A stretch of DNA of 64,000 nt from Pseudomonas fluvialis (GTDB lineage: Bacteria; Pseudomonadota; Gammaproteobacteria; Pseudomonadales; Pseudomonadaceae). Shown piece after piece: positions 29,910-37,719 of the stretch; position 1 is the first letter of the stretch; the number at the start of each line of letters is the position of its first letter. A program made the translations under genes and the position numbers. The notes beneath the pieces were generated by a model, which made no database searches, was not told the origin of the DNA, and saw only the letters and a program-made list of their open reading frames with translations. The stretch is taken from positions 39,313 through 103,312 of the forward strand of contig NZ_NMQV01000012.1 of the NCBI RefSeq assembly GCF_002234375.1, given 5' to 3'.

Positions 29910-30647
29910 ATGCCCGTCACGCTGGCCTGCCTGCTTGCCTTGCTTCTCGCCCTGCCCTGTTGGGCACAAAGCGTTGCCGAACCGCGCCCCAGCGTGGTGG
30001 TGCGCTACTTTGAGTTTCCGCCGTTCAGCTTCACCAATCGCCAGGGCCAGCCAGACGGCAGCGTGCTGCGCCTGACCCGTCGCCTACTCGAGGAAGCCGG
30101 TTATGCCGGGGATATCCGTGCCCTACCCAGCGCCCGCGTGTATGCCGGGCTGGCGGATGGCAGTGTACAGCTGTGGCCAGGGGCTCCGGGCGTACCACAA
30201 CTGCAGGACAAGGTACTGGAGGCCGGCGTCACCCTGGGCCAGGTCACGCTCAATCTGTACTACCGTGAAGGCGAACCACGCCCCAACCTGCCGGGCGACC
30301 TGCGCGGCAAACGCCTGATCCTGCTCAACGGCTATACCTACCGCCCGCCGGTTTCCGACTGGCTGCGTGACCCGCGACTGCGCCTGCAACTAACCCACAC
30401 GCGCACTCATCAGGCCGCGCTGGCCATGCTGGAACGGCGCCGCGGCGACTACCTGATCGACTACGACAGCCCGATTGATCGCGAACTGCGCGAAAGCGGT
30501 GATGCACCACCGCCCGCCATCCCCCTGCTGAAACTGCCGGTCAAGCTGATCTACTCGCGCCATAACCCGCAGGCCGAGCAACTCCGCGACGATCTCGACC
30601 GCGCTTACCAGGCCCTGCGCGAGGCCGGTGTCGACCTGGACATCTGA
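29910..30647 (+). CDS. Periplasmic solute-binding protein, family 3 (paralogue 2)
   Basis: A 245-residue exported protein, clearly paralogous to that at 25071-25838. The signal peptide is PVTLACLLALLLALPCWAQS, then RYFEFPPFSFTNRQG, ALPSARVYAGLADGSVQLWP and RRGDYLIDYDSP match the other copy at equivalent positions. The ligand is likely an amino acid or related small molecule, but it is not known. No permease gene is nearby. The ATG at 29910 begins the signal peptide directly; a longer frame from 29808 has no export-like start. It ends against the stop of hrpB. Confidence 0.82.
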   Translation: MPVTLACLLALLLALPCWAQSVAEPRPSVVVRYFEFPPFSFTNRQGQPDGSVLRLTRRLLEEAGYAGDIRALPSARVYAGLADGSVQLWPGAPGVPQLQDKVLEAGVTLGQVTLNLYYREGEPRPNLPGDLRGKRLILLNGYTYRPPVSDWLRDPRLRLQLTHTRTHQAALAMLERRRGDYLIDYDSPIDRELRESGDAPPPAIPLLKLPVKLIYSRHNPQAEQLRDDLDRAYQALREAGVDLDI

Positions 30648-33167
30648 TCAGCGGCGCGGCTTGGCCCGCGCCGTGGGCTCGGCGATCAGCGGGTCGTCCG
30701 GCCAGTAGTGCTTGGGGTAGCGGCCCTTGAGGTCCTTCTTCACCTCGGCATAGGTATTGGCCCAGAAGCTGGCCAGATCCTGAGTCACCTGTACCGGCCG
30801 GCGCGCCGGCGACAGCAGGTGCAGCAGCACGCTCTGCCGGCCACCGGCAATACGCGGCGTTTCGGCCAGACCAAACAACTCCTGCAGGCGCACCGCCAGC
30901 ACTGGCGGCTGTTCGCTGTAATCGATGGCAATGCGCGAGCCGGACGGCACGCTCAGGCTCTTCGGCGCCAGCTCATCCAGGCGCTGCGGCAGCGGCCAGG
31001 GCAGCAGGGCCGCGAGCATGGCCGACAGGTCGAGGCTGGCAAAGTGGCTGAGCCGGCTGACCTTGCCCAGGTAGGGCAGCAGCCAGTCTTCCAGCGAATC
31101 GCGCAGCGCCGCATCGGACAGGTCTGGCCACTCGCTCTCGCCCTTCTGTTGCAGATCAAGCCGGCGCAACAACGCGATACGTGCCTGCCACTGGCGCAAC
31201 TCCGGCGTCCAGGCCAGCAACTCCAGGCCCTTGCGTCGCACCAGGGCGAGCAACGCACCACCGCGCGCAGCCTCGTCCAGTTGCAGCAAGGCCCGGCTGT
31301 CGAGCACCAGCTCGCCAACCTTGCGCTGGCGCTCGGCACGCAGCACGCCCTCGCGTTCGTCCCAGTCGAGCACATCCAGTTCACGGACCTGCTCGACCAG
31401 CGGCCCGTCGAACAGCGCAGTCTGCAGATCGGCCGCCAGGTAGATGCGCTCCTCGCGCTGGCCCTGACGACTGCCCAGGTCGGCGATCACCAGCCACTCG
31501 TGCTTCATCAGCGCATCGGCCTCGGCAAACAGCGCCGCGCGGCCATTGGCCAGGCGGTATTCGGCCCCGCCGGCGCGACGCTGACGGGCGATGCGGTCCG
31601 GGTAGGCGAAGGCCAGCAAGCAGCCAAGCCAGCGCGGGTGTTCCGGGTCAGCCACCGCCTCAGCGGCCTTGCCGCGAAGATAAGCACGGAACTGCCGGGC
31701 CAGCTGCCGCGCGCGCTGCACGCCACCGCGGGAGCCCCCCGACGCCCGCGACTCACCTGCCAGCAGGCTCAGGCGACTGTGCAGATCGGCACCCGCGCCG
31801 CGCAGGATGTCGCGCTCGGAGAGCAGCGCCGCCAGGTCAGCCGCCAGCGCCCCGAGCCCCAGCGCCTGGCCGCGCAGCAGCAGATGGGCGATACGCGGAT
31901 GCGCCGGCAGCTCGGCCATGGCCTGGCCATGGGCCGTGAGTACGCCGCGTTCATCCAGCGCACCGAGGCGCGCCAGCAGATCACGGGCCTGGGCGAAGGC
32001 AGCCGGCGGCGGCACATCCAGCCAGGCCAGCTCTGAGGGTTCGACACCCCAGCGCGCCAGCTGCAGGGCCAGCCCGGCCAGATCGGCCTGCAGGATTTCC
32101 GCCTCACCGTAGGCGGCCAACTGCTCGTGCTGGCTCTGCGACCACAGGCGGTAGCACACCCCCGGCTGCAGACGTCCGGCCCGGCCGGCGCGCTGAGTGG
32201 CCGAGGCGCGGGCGATACGCTGGGTGTCCAGACGGGTCATGCCGCTGGCCGGGTCGAAACGCGGCACCCGCGCCAGGCCGGCATCCACCACCACGCGCAC
32301 GCCGTCGATGGTCAGGCTGGTCTCAGCGATATTGGTGGCCAGCACCACCTTGCGCTGCCCGGCCGGCGCCGGTTCGATGGCCGCGCGCTGCGCGGAGAGG
32401 TCCAGCTCGCCATGCAGCGGACAGAGCAGCACGTCCGCGCGCCCGGCCAGCTGGCCCTGCAGCTGCTCGGCCACCCGGCGGATTTCTGCCTGGCCGGGAA
32501 GAAAGACCAGCAGGCTGCCGGACTCGTCGCTCAGCGCCTGCAGCACCGTCTGCACCACGCGCGGCTCGATCCATTCGCCGGGCTGCCAGGGCGCGCCCCA
32601 GCGGATGTCCACCGGGTACATGCGCCCTTCGCTGGACACCACCGGCGCCTCGCCGAGCAGCGCGGACAGCCGCTCGCCTTCCAGCGTGGCCGACATCAGC
32701 AGCACCTTGAGCGGCGTGTCGCGCAGCAGCTCGCGGCCATTGAGGGTAAGCGCCAGCGCCAGATCGGCATCCAGGCTGCGCTCGTGGAATTCATCGAAGA
32801 TCACCAGCCCGACGCCCTCCAGCGCCGGGTCGTCCTGCAGGCGGCGGGCAAGAATGCCCTCGGTGACCACCTCGATGCGCGTACGCGGACCGACCTTGCT
32901 GTCCAGGCGAATGCGATAGCCCACCGTCTCGCCGACCGGTTCGCCCAGCTCGCTGGCCAGGCGCTCGGCAGCCGCGCGCGCGGCCAGACGACGCGGCTCC
33001 AGCATGACGATGCGCTGCCCGGCCAGCCACGGCTCGTCGAGCAGCGCCAGCGGTACGCGGGTGGTCTTGCCGGCACCGGGTGGCGCCTCCAGCACCGCTT
33101 CATGGCCTGCAGCCAAGGCGCGGCGCAGGTCGGGCAATACAGCGTCAATCGGCAGCGGTGTCATCAT
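30648..33167 (-). CDS. hrpB: ATP-dependent helicase HrpB
   Basis: DEAH-box helicase of 839 residues. The N-terminal RecA half has PPGAGKTTRVPLAL (motif I), EPRRLAARA, DEFHER and SATLEGERL. The second half has TNIAETSLTIDGV and QRAGRAGR, followed by the HrpB-specific C-terminal region to PKHYWPDDPLIAEPTARAK. In E. coli and other bacteria its physiological role is not well known. The start is listed at 33167, with a second ATG immediately at 33164. It converges with the solute-binding gene with no bases between the two stops. Confidence 0.95.
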   Translation of the reverse strand: MMTPLPIDAVLPDLRRALAAGHEAVLEAPPGAGKTTRVPLALLDEPWLAGQRIVMLEPRRLAARAAAERLASELGEPVGETVGYRIRLDSKVGPRTRIEVVTEGILARRLQDDPALEGVGLVIFDEFHERSLDADLALALTLNGRELLRDTPLKVLLMSATLEGERLSALLGEAPVVSSEGRMYPVDIRWGAPWQPGEWIEPRVVQTVLQALSDESGSLLVFLPGQAEIRRVAEQLQGQLAGRADVLLCPLHGELDLSAQRAAIEPAPAGQRKVVLATNIAETSLTIDGVRVVVDAGLARVPRFDPASGMTRLDTQRIARASATQRAGRAGRLQPGVCYRLWSQSQHEQLAAYGEAEILQADLAGLALQLARWGVEPSELAWLDVPPPAAFAQARDLLARLGALDERGVLTAHGQAMAELPAHPRIAHLLLRGQALGLGALAADLAALLSERDILRGAGADLHSRLSLLAGESRASGGSRGGVQRARQLARQFRAYLRGKAAEAVADPEHPRWLGCLLAFAYPDRIARQRRAGGAEYRLANGRAALFAEADALMKHEWLVIADLGSRQGQREERIYLAADLQTALFDGPLVEQVRELDVLDWDEREGVLRAERQRKVGELVLDSRALLQLDEAARGGALLALVRRKGLELLAWTPELRQWQARIALLRRLDLQQKGESEWPDLSDAALRDSLEDWLLPYLGKVSRLSHFASLDLSAMLAALLPWPLPQRLDELAPKSLSVPSGSRIAIDYSEQPPVLAVRLQELFGLAETPRIAGGRQSVLLHLLSPARRPVQVTQDLASFWANTYAEVKKDLKGRYPKHYWPDDPLIAEPTARAKPRR

Positions 33168-33273
33168 TTCTCCCCATCAGGGCAGCGATTATAGCGATGA
33201 ACCTGACGCCTTCAGTGCGGTCGTTAGTCCAGCCCGGTATAGTTCGCCACCTTGTCATGTTGTGGAGGTCACC

Positions 33274-33684
33274 ATGTCCCTGCGTCCCCTGGCAGCTCTG
33301 CTGATCATTACCCTGAGCGCACAATTAAGCGCCTGCGGCACCCTCTTCTATCCGGAGCGGCGTGGGCAGATTTCCGGGCAGATCGACCCGGCCATTGCCG
33401 CGATGAATGCCATCGGTGTGCTGTTCTTCGTCATTCCGGGACTGATTGCCTTTGCCGTGGATTTCTCCACCGGGGCTATTTACATGCCTGGCAGTCGCTA
33501 CAGCCTGGCTCCCGAACGCTTGCAGCCGGCCCTTCAGGCCGATGGCCAGGTCGATCTGGCACGCCTGCAGGCGATTCTCGCCGAGGAACTGCAGCTGTCT
33601 CTGGCCCTCGATCACCCTGCGCTACAAGTCCATCAGGGTGAGTTGCCGCAGCTGGCTCGTTTTGGCCTGGCACCACGCGGCTGA
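33274..33684 (+). CDS. Small lipoprotein of unknown function
   Basis: A 136-residue protein with a lipobox (LSAC in ALLIITLSAQLSACGTLF), so lipid-anchored, then YPERRGQISGQIDPAIAA and one hydrophobic segment (NAIGVLFFVIPGLIAFAVDF) that could span the inner membrane. It is close to YceK/YidQ-type small lipoproteins. Start 33274 is preceded by TGGAGGT at a good distance. It is followed after five bases by the cation efflux gene, suggesting cotranscription; whether it helps metal efflux is unknown. Confidence 0.8.
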   Translation: MSLRPLAALLIITLSAQLSACGTLFYPERRGQISGQIDPAIAAMNAIGVLFFVIPGLIAFAVDFSTGAIYMPGSRYSLAPERLQPALQADGQVDLARLQAILAEELQLSLALDHPALQVHQGELPQLARFGLAPRG

Positions 33685-33689
33685 GCCTC

Positions 33690-34559
33690 ATGGCCATCTC
33701 CCAGGAACATGCCCGACTGCTCCGCCTGGCTAGCCGTACAGCGCTGGGCGTAGCCCTGACGCTGGTACTGGCCAAGGCTATCGCCTGGTGGCTGAGCGGC
33801 TCGGTAAGCCTGCTCGCCGGCCTTACCGACTCACTGCTGGACAGTGCAGCGTCGCTGCTCAACCTGCTGGCAGTGCACTATGCCATTCGGCCGGCCGACG
33901 ACGACCATCGCTATGGCCACGGCAAGGCCGAATCACTGGCCGGGCTGGCTCAGGCGGCCTTTATCGCGGTCAGCGCGCTACTGGTGGGCGCCCAGGCCAT
34001 CCAGCGCCTGCAAGACCCACAGCCACTCGGCGCACCGCTGCTGGGCATTGCCGTGATGCTGCTGTCACTGCTGCTCACCGCCGCGCTCCTGCTGCTGCAA
34101 CAACATGTCATTCGCCAGACTGGTTCACCGGCTATCCGCGCCGATTCGCTGCATTATCGTTCCGACCTGCTGCTCAATAGCAGCATCCTGCTGGCCCTGG
34201 CTCTGGCCGCCTATGGCTGGGAAGAACTGGATGCGCTGTTCGGCCTGGCCATTGCCGGCTATATCCTGTGGAGCGCACTGGGTATTGCCCGCGATTCGGT
34301 GGCGGTACTGATGGACGAAGAACTGCCACCCGAGGTGAGCCAGCATATGCATGCCCTGGCGATTGCCGTTCCCGGTGTGCAAGGTGCCCACGACCTGCGC
34401 ACCCGCGTATCCGGCAGTCACTGGTACGTGCAGCTACACTTGGAGTTGCCTGGCCAGCTCCCTCTGGAGCAGGCTCATGCCCTGTGTGTCGCCGTAGAGC
34501 AGGCCATTACTCAGGCTTACCCCCGCGCGGAAGTGCTGGTCCACGCCGACCCGGTATAA
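33690..34559 (+). CDS. fieF: Cation diffusion facilitator (FieF/YiiP type)
   Basis: Inner-membrane Zn2+/Fe2+-proton antiporter of 289 residues with six transmembrane helices and a cytoplasmic C-terminal domain. The transport site is formed by Asp47 and Asp51 (GLTDSLLDSA) and by His155 and Asp159 (DSLHYRSD), in the DDHD pattern of E. coli YiiP; DDDHRYGHGKAE (about 70-81) is the second metal region. The C-terminal domain has the usual beta-alpha-beta-beta metal-sensing fold, with His-containing VRLHLE-like strands. A clear terminator follows at once. Confidence 0.93.
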   Translation: MAISQEHARLLRLASRTALGVALTLVLAKAIAWWLSGSVSLLAGLTDSLLDSAASLLNLLAVHYAIRPADDDHRYGHGKAESLAGLAQAAFIAVSALLVGAQAIQRLQDPQPLGAPLLGIAVMLLSLLLTAALLLLQQHVIRQTGSPAIRADSLHYRSDLLLNSSILLALALAAYGWEELDALFGLAIAGYILWSALGIARDSVAVLMDEELPPEVSQHMHALAIAVPGVQGAHDLRTRVSGSHWYVQLHLELPGQLPLEQAHALCVAVEQAITQAYPRAEVLVHADPV

Positions 34560-34568
34560 GCGCCGCAC

Positions 34569-34600
34569 AAAAAAGGGCAACCCGAGGGTTGCCCTTTTTT
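34569..34600 (+). terminator. Rho-independent terminator after fieF
   Basis: AAAAAAGGGCAACC and GGTTGCCCTTTTTT pair around CGAG, giving a GC stem followed by six T on either strand. It lies 9 bases after the fieF stop and separates it from the Lrp-family gene. Confidence 0.93.
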
Positions 34601-34794
34601 GTTGTCCCGATGCGCGGCGGGTAGCTACGTGTTCATCGCCTGCCTGATTGGGCAGTGCGGACCCGGGGGCCTGGTCGCTCCGGTGGAAGCGCCGGCGCCG
34701 CGACACCTGGTTGGGCGAAGCGGTTGGACAACTGTCCGGGCCATGAATCTGGGAGAAATAATAAGCCCACAAGCGCGACAGGTGTTTGCTAAAA

Positions 34795-34856
34795 TTGCGC
34801 AATAAAGCCACTCCATAGCAACAAATAAAAATAAAAACACAAGAATGCGCAATAAA
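34795..34856 (+). promoter_or_regulatory. Paired TGCGCAATAAA repeats before the Lrp-family gene
   Basis: TGCGCAATAAA occurs at 34796-34806 and again at 34846-34856, exactly 50 bases apart, in a strikingly A-rich stretch that ends 17 bases before the GTG of the Lrp-family gene. The first copy is part of palindromic TTGCGCAA. Lrp proteins bind multiple, helically phased AT-rich sites, so these may be autoregulatory sites. The remainder of 34601-34873 shows no gene. Confidence 0.45.
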
Positions 34857-34873
34857 AACAAAAGGAAAGCATC

Positions 34874-35350
34874 GTGAGCACTCTGGACCGTTACGACCTG
34901 AAGATCCTCGCCGAACTACAACGCGACGCCCGCGTATCCAATCAGGAACTGGCCGAACGCATTGGCCTGTCGCCTTCGCCTTGCTCGCGCCGCGTCAAGC
35001 AGCTCGAGGATGACGGCCTCATCCTGCGCCAGGTAGCGCTGCTGGATCGCAAGAAGCTGGGGCTGACCCTCACGGCCTATGTGCAGATCGGCATGGATCG
35101 CCACACCCCGGAACGCTTCGAGAACTTCGAGCAGGCCATTCGCCAGTGGCCGGAGGTGCTCGAGTGCAGCCTGGTCACCGGCATGGATGCCGACTACCAG
35201 CTCAAAGTCGTGGTGCCGGACATGGAGCACTATCAGCAATTCCTGCTCGGCCGCCTGACGCGTGTCGAGGGCGTAACCAGCGTGCGCTCCAGTTTTGTAC
35301 TCAACCAGGTGGTGTCCAGCACACAGCTGCCACTGAGCCATTTGCGTTAG
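34874..35350 (+). CDS. Lrp/AsnC-family transcriptional regulator
   Basis: A 158-residue regulator. The N-terminal winged helix-turn-helix (residues about 4-60: SNQELAERIGLSPSPCSRRV) is followed by an RAM/AsnC effector-binding domain (about 65-150: VTGMDADYQLKVVVPD). Such proteins sense amino acids and control their metabolism. It starts at GTG (34874), with AAAGGAA upstream. Its target is not apparent, as the neighbours (DUF2788, ybbN) are not amino-acid genes; autoregulation is suggested by the paired repeats upstream. Confidence 0.93.
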   Translation: MSTLDRYDLKILAELQRDARVSNQELAERIGLSPSPCSRRVKQLEDDGLILRQVALLDRKKLGLTLTAYVQIGMDRHTPERFENFEQAIRQWPEVLECSLVTGMDADYQLKVVVPDMEHYQQFLLGRLTRVEGVTSVRSSFVLNQVVSSTQLPLSHLR

Positions 35351-35388
35351 AATCCGCGACCTGACGCAACCCACCCGACGAGGCCGGC

Positions 35389-35604
35389 ATGGAACCCGAA
35401 CAGTTCGAAGCCCTGATGATGTATGTACTGGTAGGCGGCCTGATGGCTTTCATGGCCTTCATCATCTGGGACCTGGCCAAGAAGTCCAAAGCCGGGCGCC
35501 TGGGTACCGCTATCCTGTTCCTCGGCCTGGGCCTGTGCTTGTTCGCCTTTGCCGCCAAGCCGATCATTGGCTATCTGATCGGCCTTGCCCAGGGTATCGA
35601 ATAA
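35389..35604 (+). CDS. DUF2788 small membrane protein
   Basis: A 71-residue protein with two transmembrane helices (about residues 9-28 and 40-60) separated by the basic loop KKSKAGRLG. Length and the EALMMYVLVGGLMAFMAFII start agree with DUF2788. No function is known. It is 38 bases after the Lrp-family gene and 31 bases before ybbN, all in one direction. Confidence 0.84.
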   Translation: MEPEQFEALMMYVLVGGLMAFMAFIIWDLAKKSKAGRLGTAILFLGLGLCLFAFAAKPIIGYLIGLAQGIE

Positions 35605-35635
35605 TTCCCGCGTTCTTTCTGGAAGCCCTTACGCC

Positions 35636-36508
35636 ATGAGCGAGTCACCCTATATTTTCGATATTTCCGGTACCGCCAGTTTTGAACAGCTGGTCATCGA
35701 AAACTCCTTCCACAAACCGGTGCTGGTGGACTTCTGGGCCGAATGGTGCGCGCCCTGCAAGGCCCTGATGCCGATGCTCGCCAAGATCACCGAGGAATAC
35801 CGCGGGGAACTGCTGCTGGCCAAGGTCAACTGCGATATCGAGCAGGATATCGTCATGCGCTTCGGCATTCGCAGCCTGCCCACCGTGGTGCTGTTCAAGA
35901 ATGGCCAGCCGGTGGATGGCTTTGCCGGGGCGCAAGCGGAGTCAGCCGTCCGCGAGATGCTCAAGCCCCACGTCGCCGAGCCAGCCCCTCTGGCGGCCGA
36001 CCCCATGGAGGCAGCCCGTGAGCTGTTCGAAGCCGGGCATATCGGCGAGGCCGAGGCACAGCTCAAGCAGTTGCTGACCGAGGACAATGAGCAGGCTGCA
36101 GCACTGATTCTCTACGCGCGCTGCCTGGCCGAGCGCGGTGAACTGGGCGAAGCCGAGGCCGTACTAAACGCCGTAAAGGGTGACGAACACAAGCAAGCCC
36201 TGGCCGCCGCCCGCGCCCAGTTGACCTTTCTGCGCCAGGCAGCCAGCCTGCCCGAGCCGGCCACGCTCAAGGCGCGTCTGGCCCAACACAACCAGGATGA
36301 CGAGGCCTGCTACCAACTGGCTATTCAACAGCTGGCCCGGCAACAGTACGAGCCGGCCTTGCAGGGGCTGCTGCAGCTGTTCGTACGCAACCGCGGCTAC
36401 GCCGAGGGCGCGGCGCACAAGACCCTGCTACAGGTCTTCGACCTGCTCGGTAACGACCACCCACTGGTTACCGCCTACCGGCGCAAGCTGTACCAGGCGA
36501 TCTACTAA
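35636..36508 (+). CDS. ybbN: Thioredoxin-like co-chaperone YbbN (CnoX)
   Basis: A 290-residue cytoplasmic protein with an N-terminal thioredoxin domain (about 1-115) and C-terminal TPR-like helical repeats (about 125-290). The active-site motif is WCAPC (Cys38, Cys41), so both cysteines are present, whereas E. coli YbbN has SxxC. In E. coli it protects clients from oxidation and hands them to GroEL. Start 35636 (MSESPYIFDIS) is preferred to a longer frame from 35585, which has no family support. Confidence 0.92.
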   Translation: MSESPYIFDISGTASFEQLVIENSFHKPVLVDFWAEWCAPCKALMPMLAKITEEYRGELLLAKVNCDIEQDIVMRFGIRSLPTVVLFKNGQPVDGFAGAQAESAVREMLKPHVAEPAPLAADPMEAARELFEAGHIGEAEAQLKQLLTEDNEQAAALILYARCLAERGELGEAEAVLNAVKGDEHKQALAAARAQLTFLRQAASLPEPATLKARLAQHNQDDEACYQLAIQQLARQQYEPALQGLLQLFVRNRGYAEGAAHKTLLQVFDLLGNDHPLVTAYRRKLYQAIY

Positions 36509-36564
36509 GAGCAGCGGCAAGCCAGTCATTCGACGCGCCACGCAGTCACTTGAGGCTAATAACC

Positions 36565-36906
36565 CTACCCCTGCCAGCAATAGCGCGCCGTATCTCCAAG
36601 ACTTTCCACGCGCACCTGCGGGCAATGGCGTAGCTGCACCAGCAGACGCTTGCCCGCCTGTGCACTGCCCGTCAGGCCGACCAACTCGGCGAGCAACTGC
36701 GGGGCATCCAACTCGCCCGCCGCGCATAAAAGCTCCTGCGCCTGCTGCAGCCAGGCGTTACCTTCCCCGGTGCGTCCTGGCGGGGCTGGCGTTCTGGCAA
36801 CCGGCTGGGCGGCACACTGCGCGCTCAGAGCCGCCCAATCCTGCTCATCCAGCTCCAGGGTCAGGTCCACCGGCCAGGCCCCTATATGTCCGCGCACTCT
36901 GATCAT
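36565..36906 (-). CDS. Small hypothetical protein divergent from the zinc operon
   Basis: A 113-residue soluble protein I cannot assign. Begins MIRVRGHIGAWPVDLTLELDEQDW, with an acidic strand-rich first part, a Pro/Ala linker around residue 40, and a C-terminal part with two Cys (LRHCPQVRVE and RYCWQG). AGGAGGTGAGG precedes the ATG at 36906, an excellent ribosome binding site that supports a real gene. It shares a 124-base upstream region with the His-rich zinc operon, so the Zur-like palindrome could affect both. Confidence 0.68.
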   Translation of the reverse strand: MIRVRGHIGAWPVDLTLELDEQDWAALSAQCAAQPVARTPAPPGRTGEGNAWLQQAQELLCAAGELDAPQLLAELVGLTGSAQAGKRLLVQLRHCPQVRVESLGDTARYCWQG

Positions 36907-36989
36907 TGCCTCACCTCCTGCAGTAGCTGCCCATGCTCCCATGCAAAGCACGTTGCGGCATAGTCTGGCTGGCCAGCCACAGCAAAACC

Positions 36990-37006
36990 TTGTTATAACG
37001 TAACAA
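36990..37006. promoter_or_regulatory. Zur-box-like palindrome
   Basis: TTGTTA (36990-36995) and TAACAA (37001-37006) form a perfect inverted repeat with spacer TAACG, closely resembling the GTTATA-centred palindromes bound by the zinc repressor Zur in gammaproteobacteria. It ends 24 bases before the ATG of the His-rich protein gene. The equivalent operon of P. aeruginosa (PA4063-PA4066) is induced on zinc depletion. Confidence 0.68.
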
Positions 37007-37030
37007 TCATTGCATTCATCAGGAGCCGCC

Positions 37031-37672
37031 ATGCGCCCTCTGCTTCTCGCCCTGCCCTTCGCCCTGCTACCGCTGACTCTCGCCCAGGCCCATCAGCACG
37101 CGCATAAACACGACCACCCGCATGCGCATAACCATGAGCATGCCGAGCATGGCAGCCTGGGCACCCATGAGCACGGCACGGCCGAGCTCAATGTGGTGCT
37201 CGACGGCCAAACCCTGGAAATTGCACTGAAGAGTCCGGCCATGAACCTGCTCGGCTTCGAGCATGCCGCGAAAAGCGCCGCCGACAGGGCCAAGGTGTCC
37301 GCCCTGCAGCACCAGCTGCAAGCACCCCAGACCCTGCTGGGCCTGAGCAGTGGAGACTGCAGCCTGGCCAGCCACACGCTGGAAAGCCCGTTATTGGCTG
37401 CCGAGCAGGCGCACAACCCGCACGACCAGAAGCATGACCATAAGCATCAGCACGGCGATGCCGAAGCGGCCCATGACCACGACGCCAAGCACAGCGATAT
37501 CCACGCCCACTACCAGTTCGACTGCCAGCAGCCAGACGCCTTGAAACAACTTGATCTGAGCGAACTGTTCAAAGCCTTCCCCGGCATGGAGAAAATTCAG
37601 GTACAACTGATCGGCCCCGCCGGCCAGCAGGGCCTGGAGCTTGGCCAGGGCAAGACCACCCTTAGTTTCTGA
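37031..37672 (+). CDS. DUF2796 His-rich periplasmic zinc-related protein
   Basis: A 213-residue exported protein: signal peptide to about residue 20 (LLPLTLAQAHQHAH), an N-terminal His-rich run, a DUF2796 core (HGTAELNVVLDGQTLEI), and a second His/Asp-rich linker (about 130-165). The His clusters would bind zinc in the periplasm. It is the first gene of a four-gene operon with an ABC ATPase, a permease and a DUF3299 protein, matching PA4063-PA4066. AGGAG precedes the ATG at 37031. It may act as a zinc chaperone; experimental proof for this copy is lacking. Confidence 0.88.
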   Translation: MRPLLLALPFALLPLTLAQAHQHAHKHDHPHAHNHEHAEHGSLGTHEHGTAELNVVLDGQTLEIALKSPAMNLLGFEHAAKSAADRAKVSALQHQLQAPQTLLGLSSGDCSLASHTLESPLLAAEQAHNPHDQKHDHKHQHGDAEAAHDHDAKHSDIHAHYQFDCQQPDALKQLDLSELFKAFPGMEKIQVQLIGPAGQQGLELGQGKTTLSF

Positions 37673-37691
37673 TCTTTTTCGACCAGCAGAT

Positions 37692-37714
37692 CGGCCGGGG
37701 CAACCCGGCCGTTT
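37692..37714 (+). other. GCAA-capped hairpin between the first two zinc-operon genes
   Basis: CGGCCGGG pairs with CCCGGCCG around a GCAA tetraloop in the 47-base gap before the ABC ATPase, followed by only TTT. It may trim transcription so that the His-rich protein is made in excess over the transporter, or stabilise the first gene's RNA. Confidence 0.55.
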
Positions 37715-37719
37715 AATGT

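Noticed and set aside
30708..32036. 442-codon open frame opposite hrpB
   Set aside because: Gln/Arg/His-rich antisense translation of hrpB without recognisable motifs.
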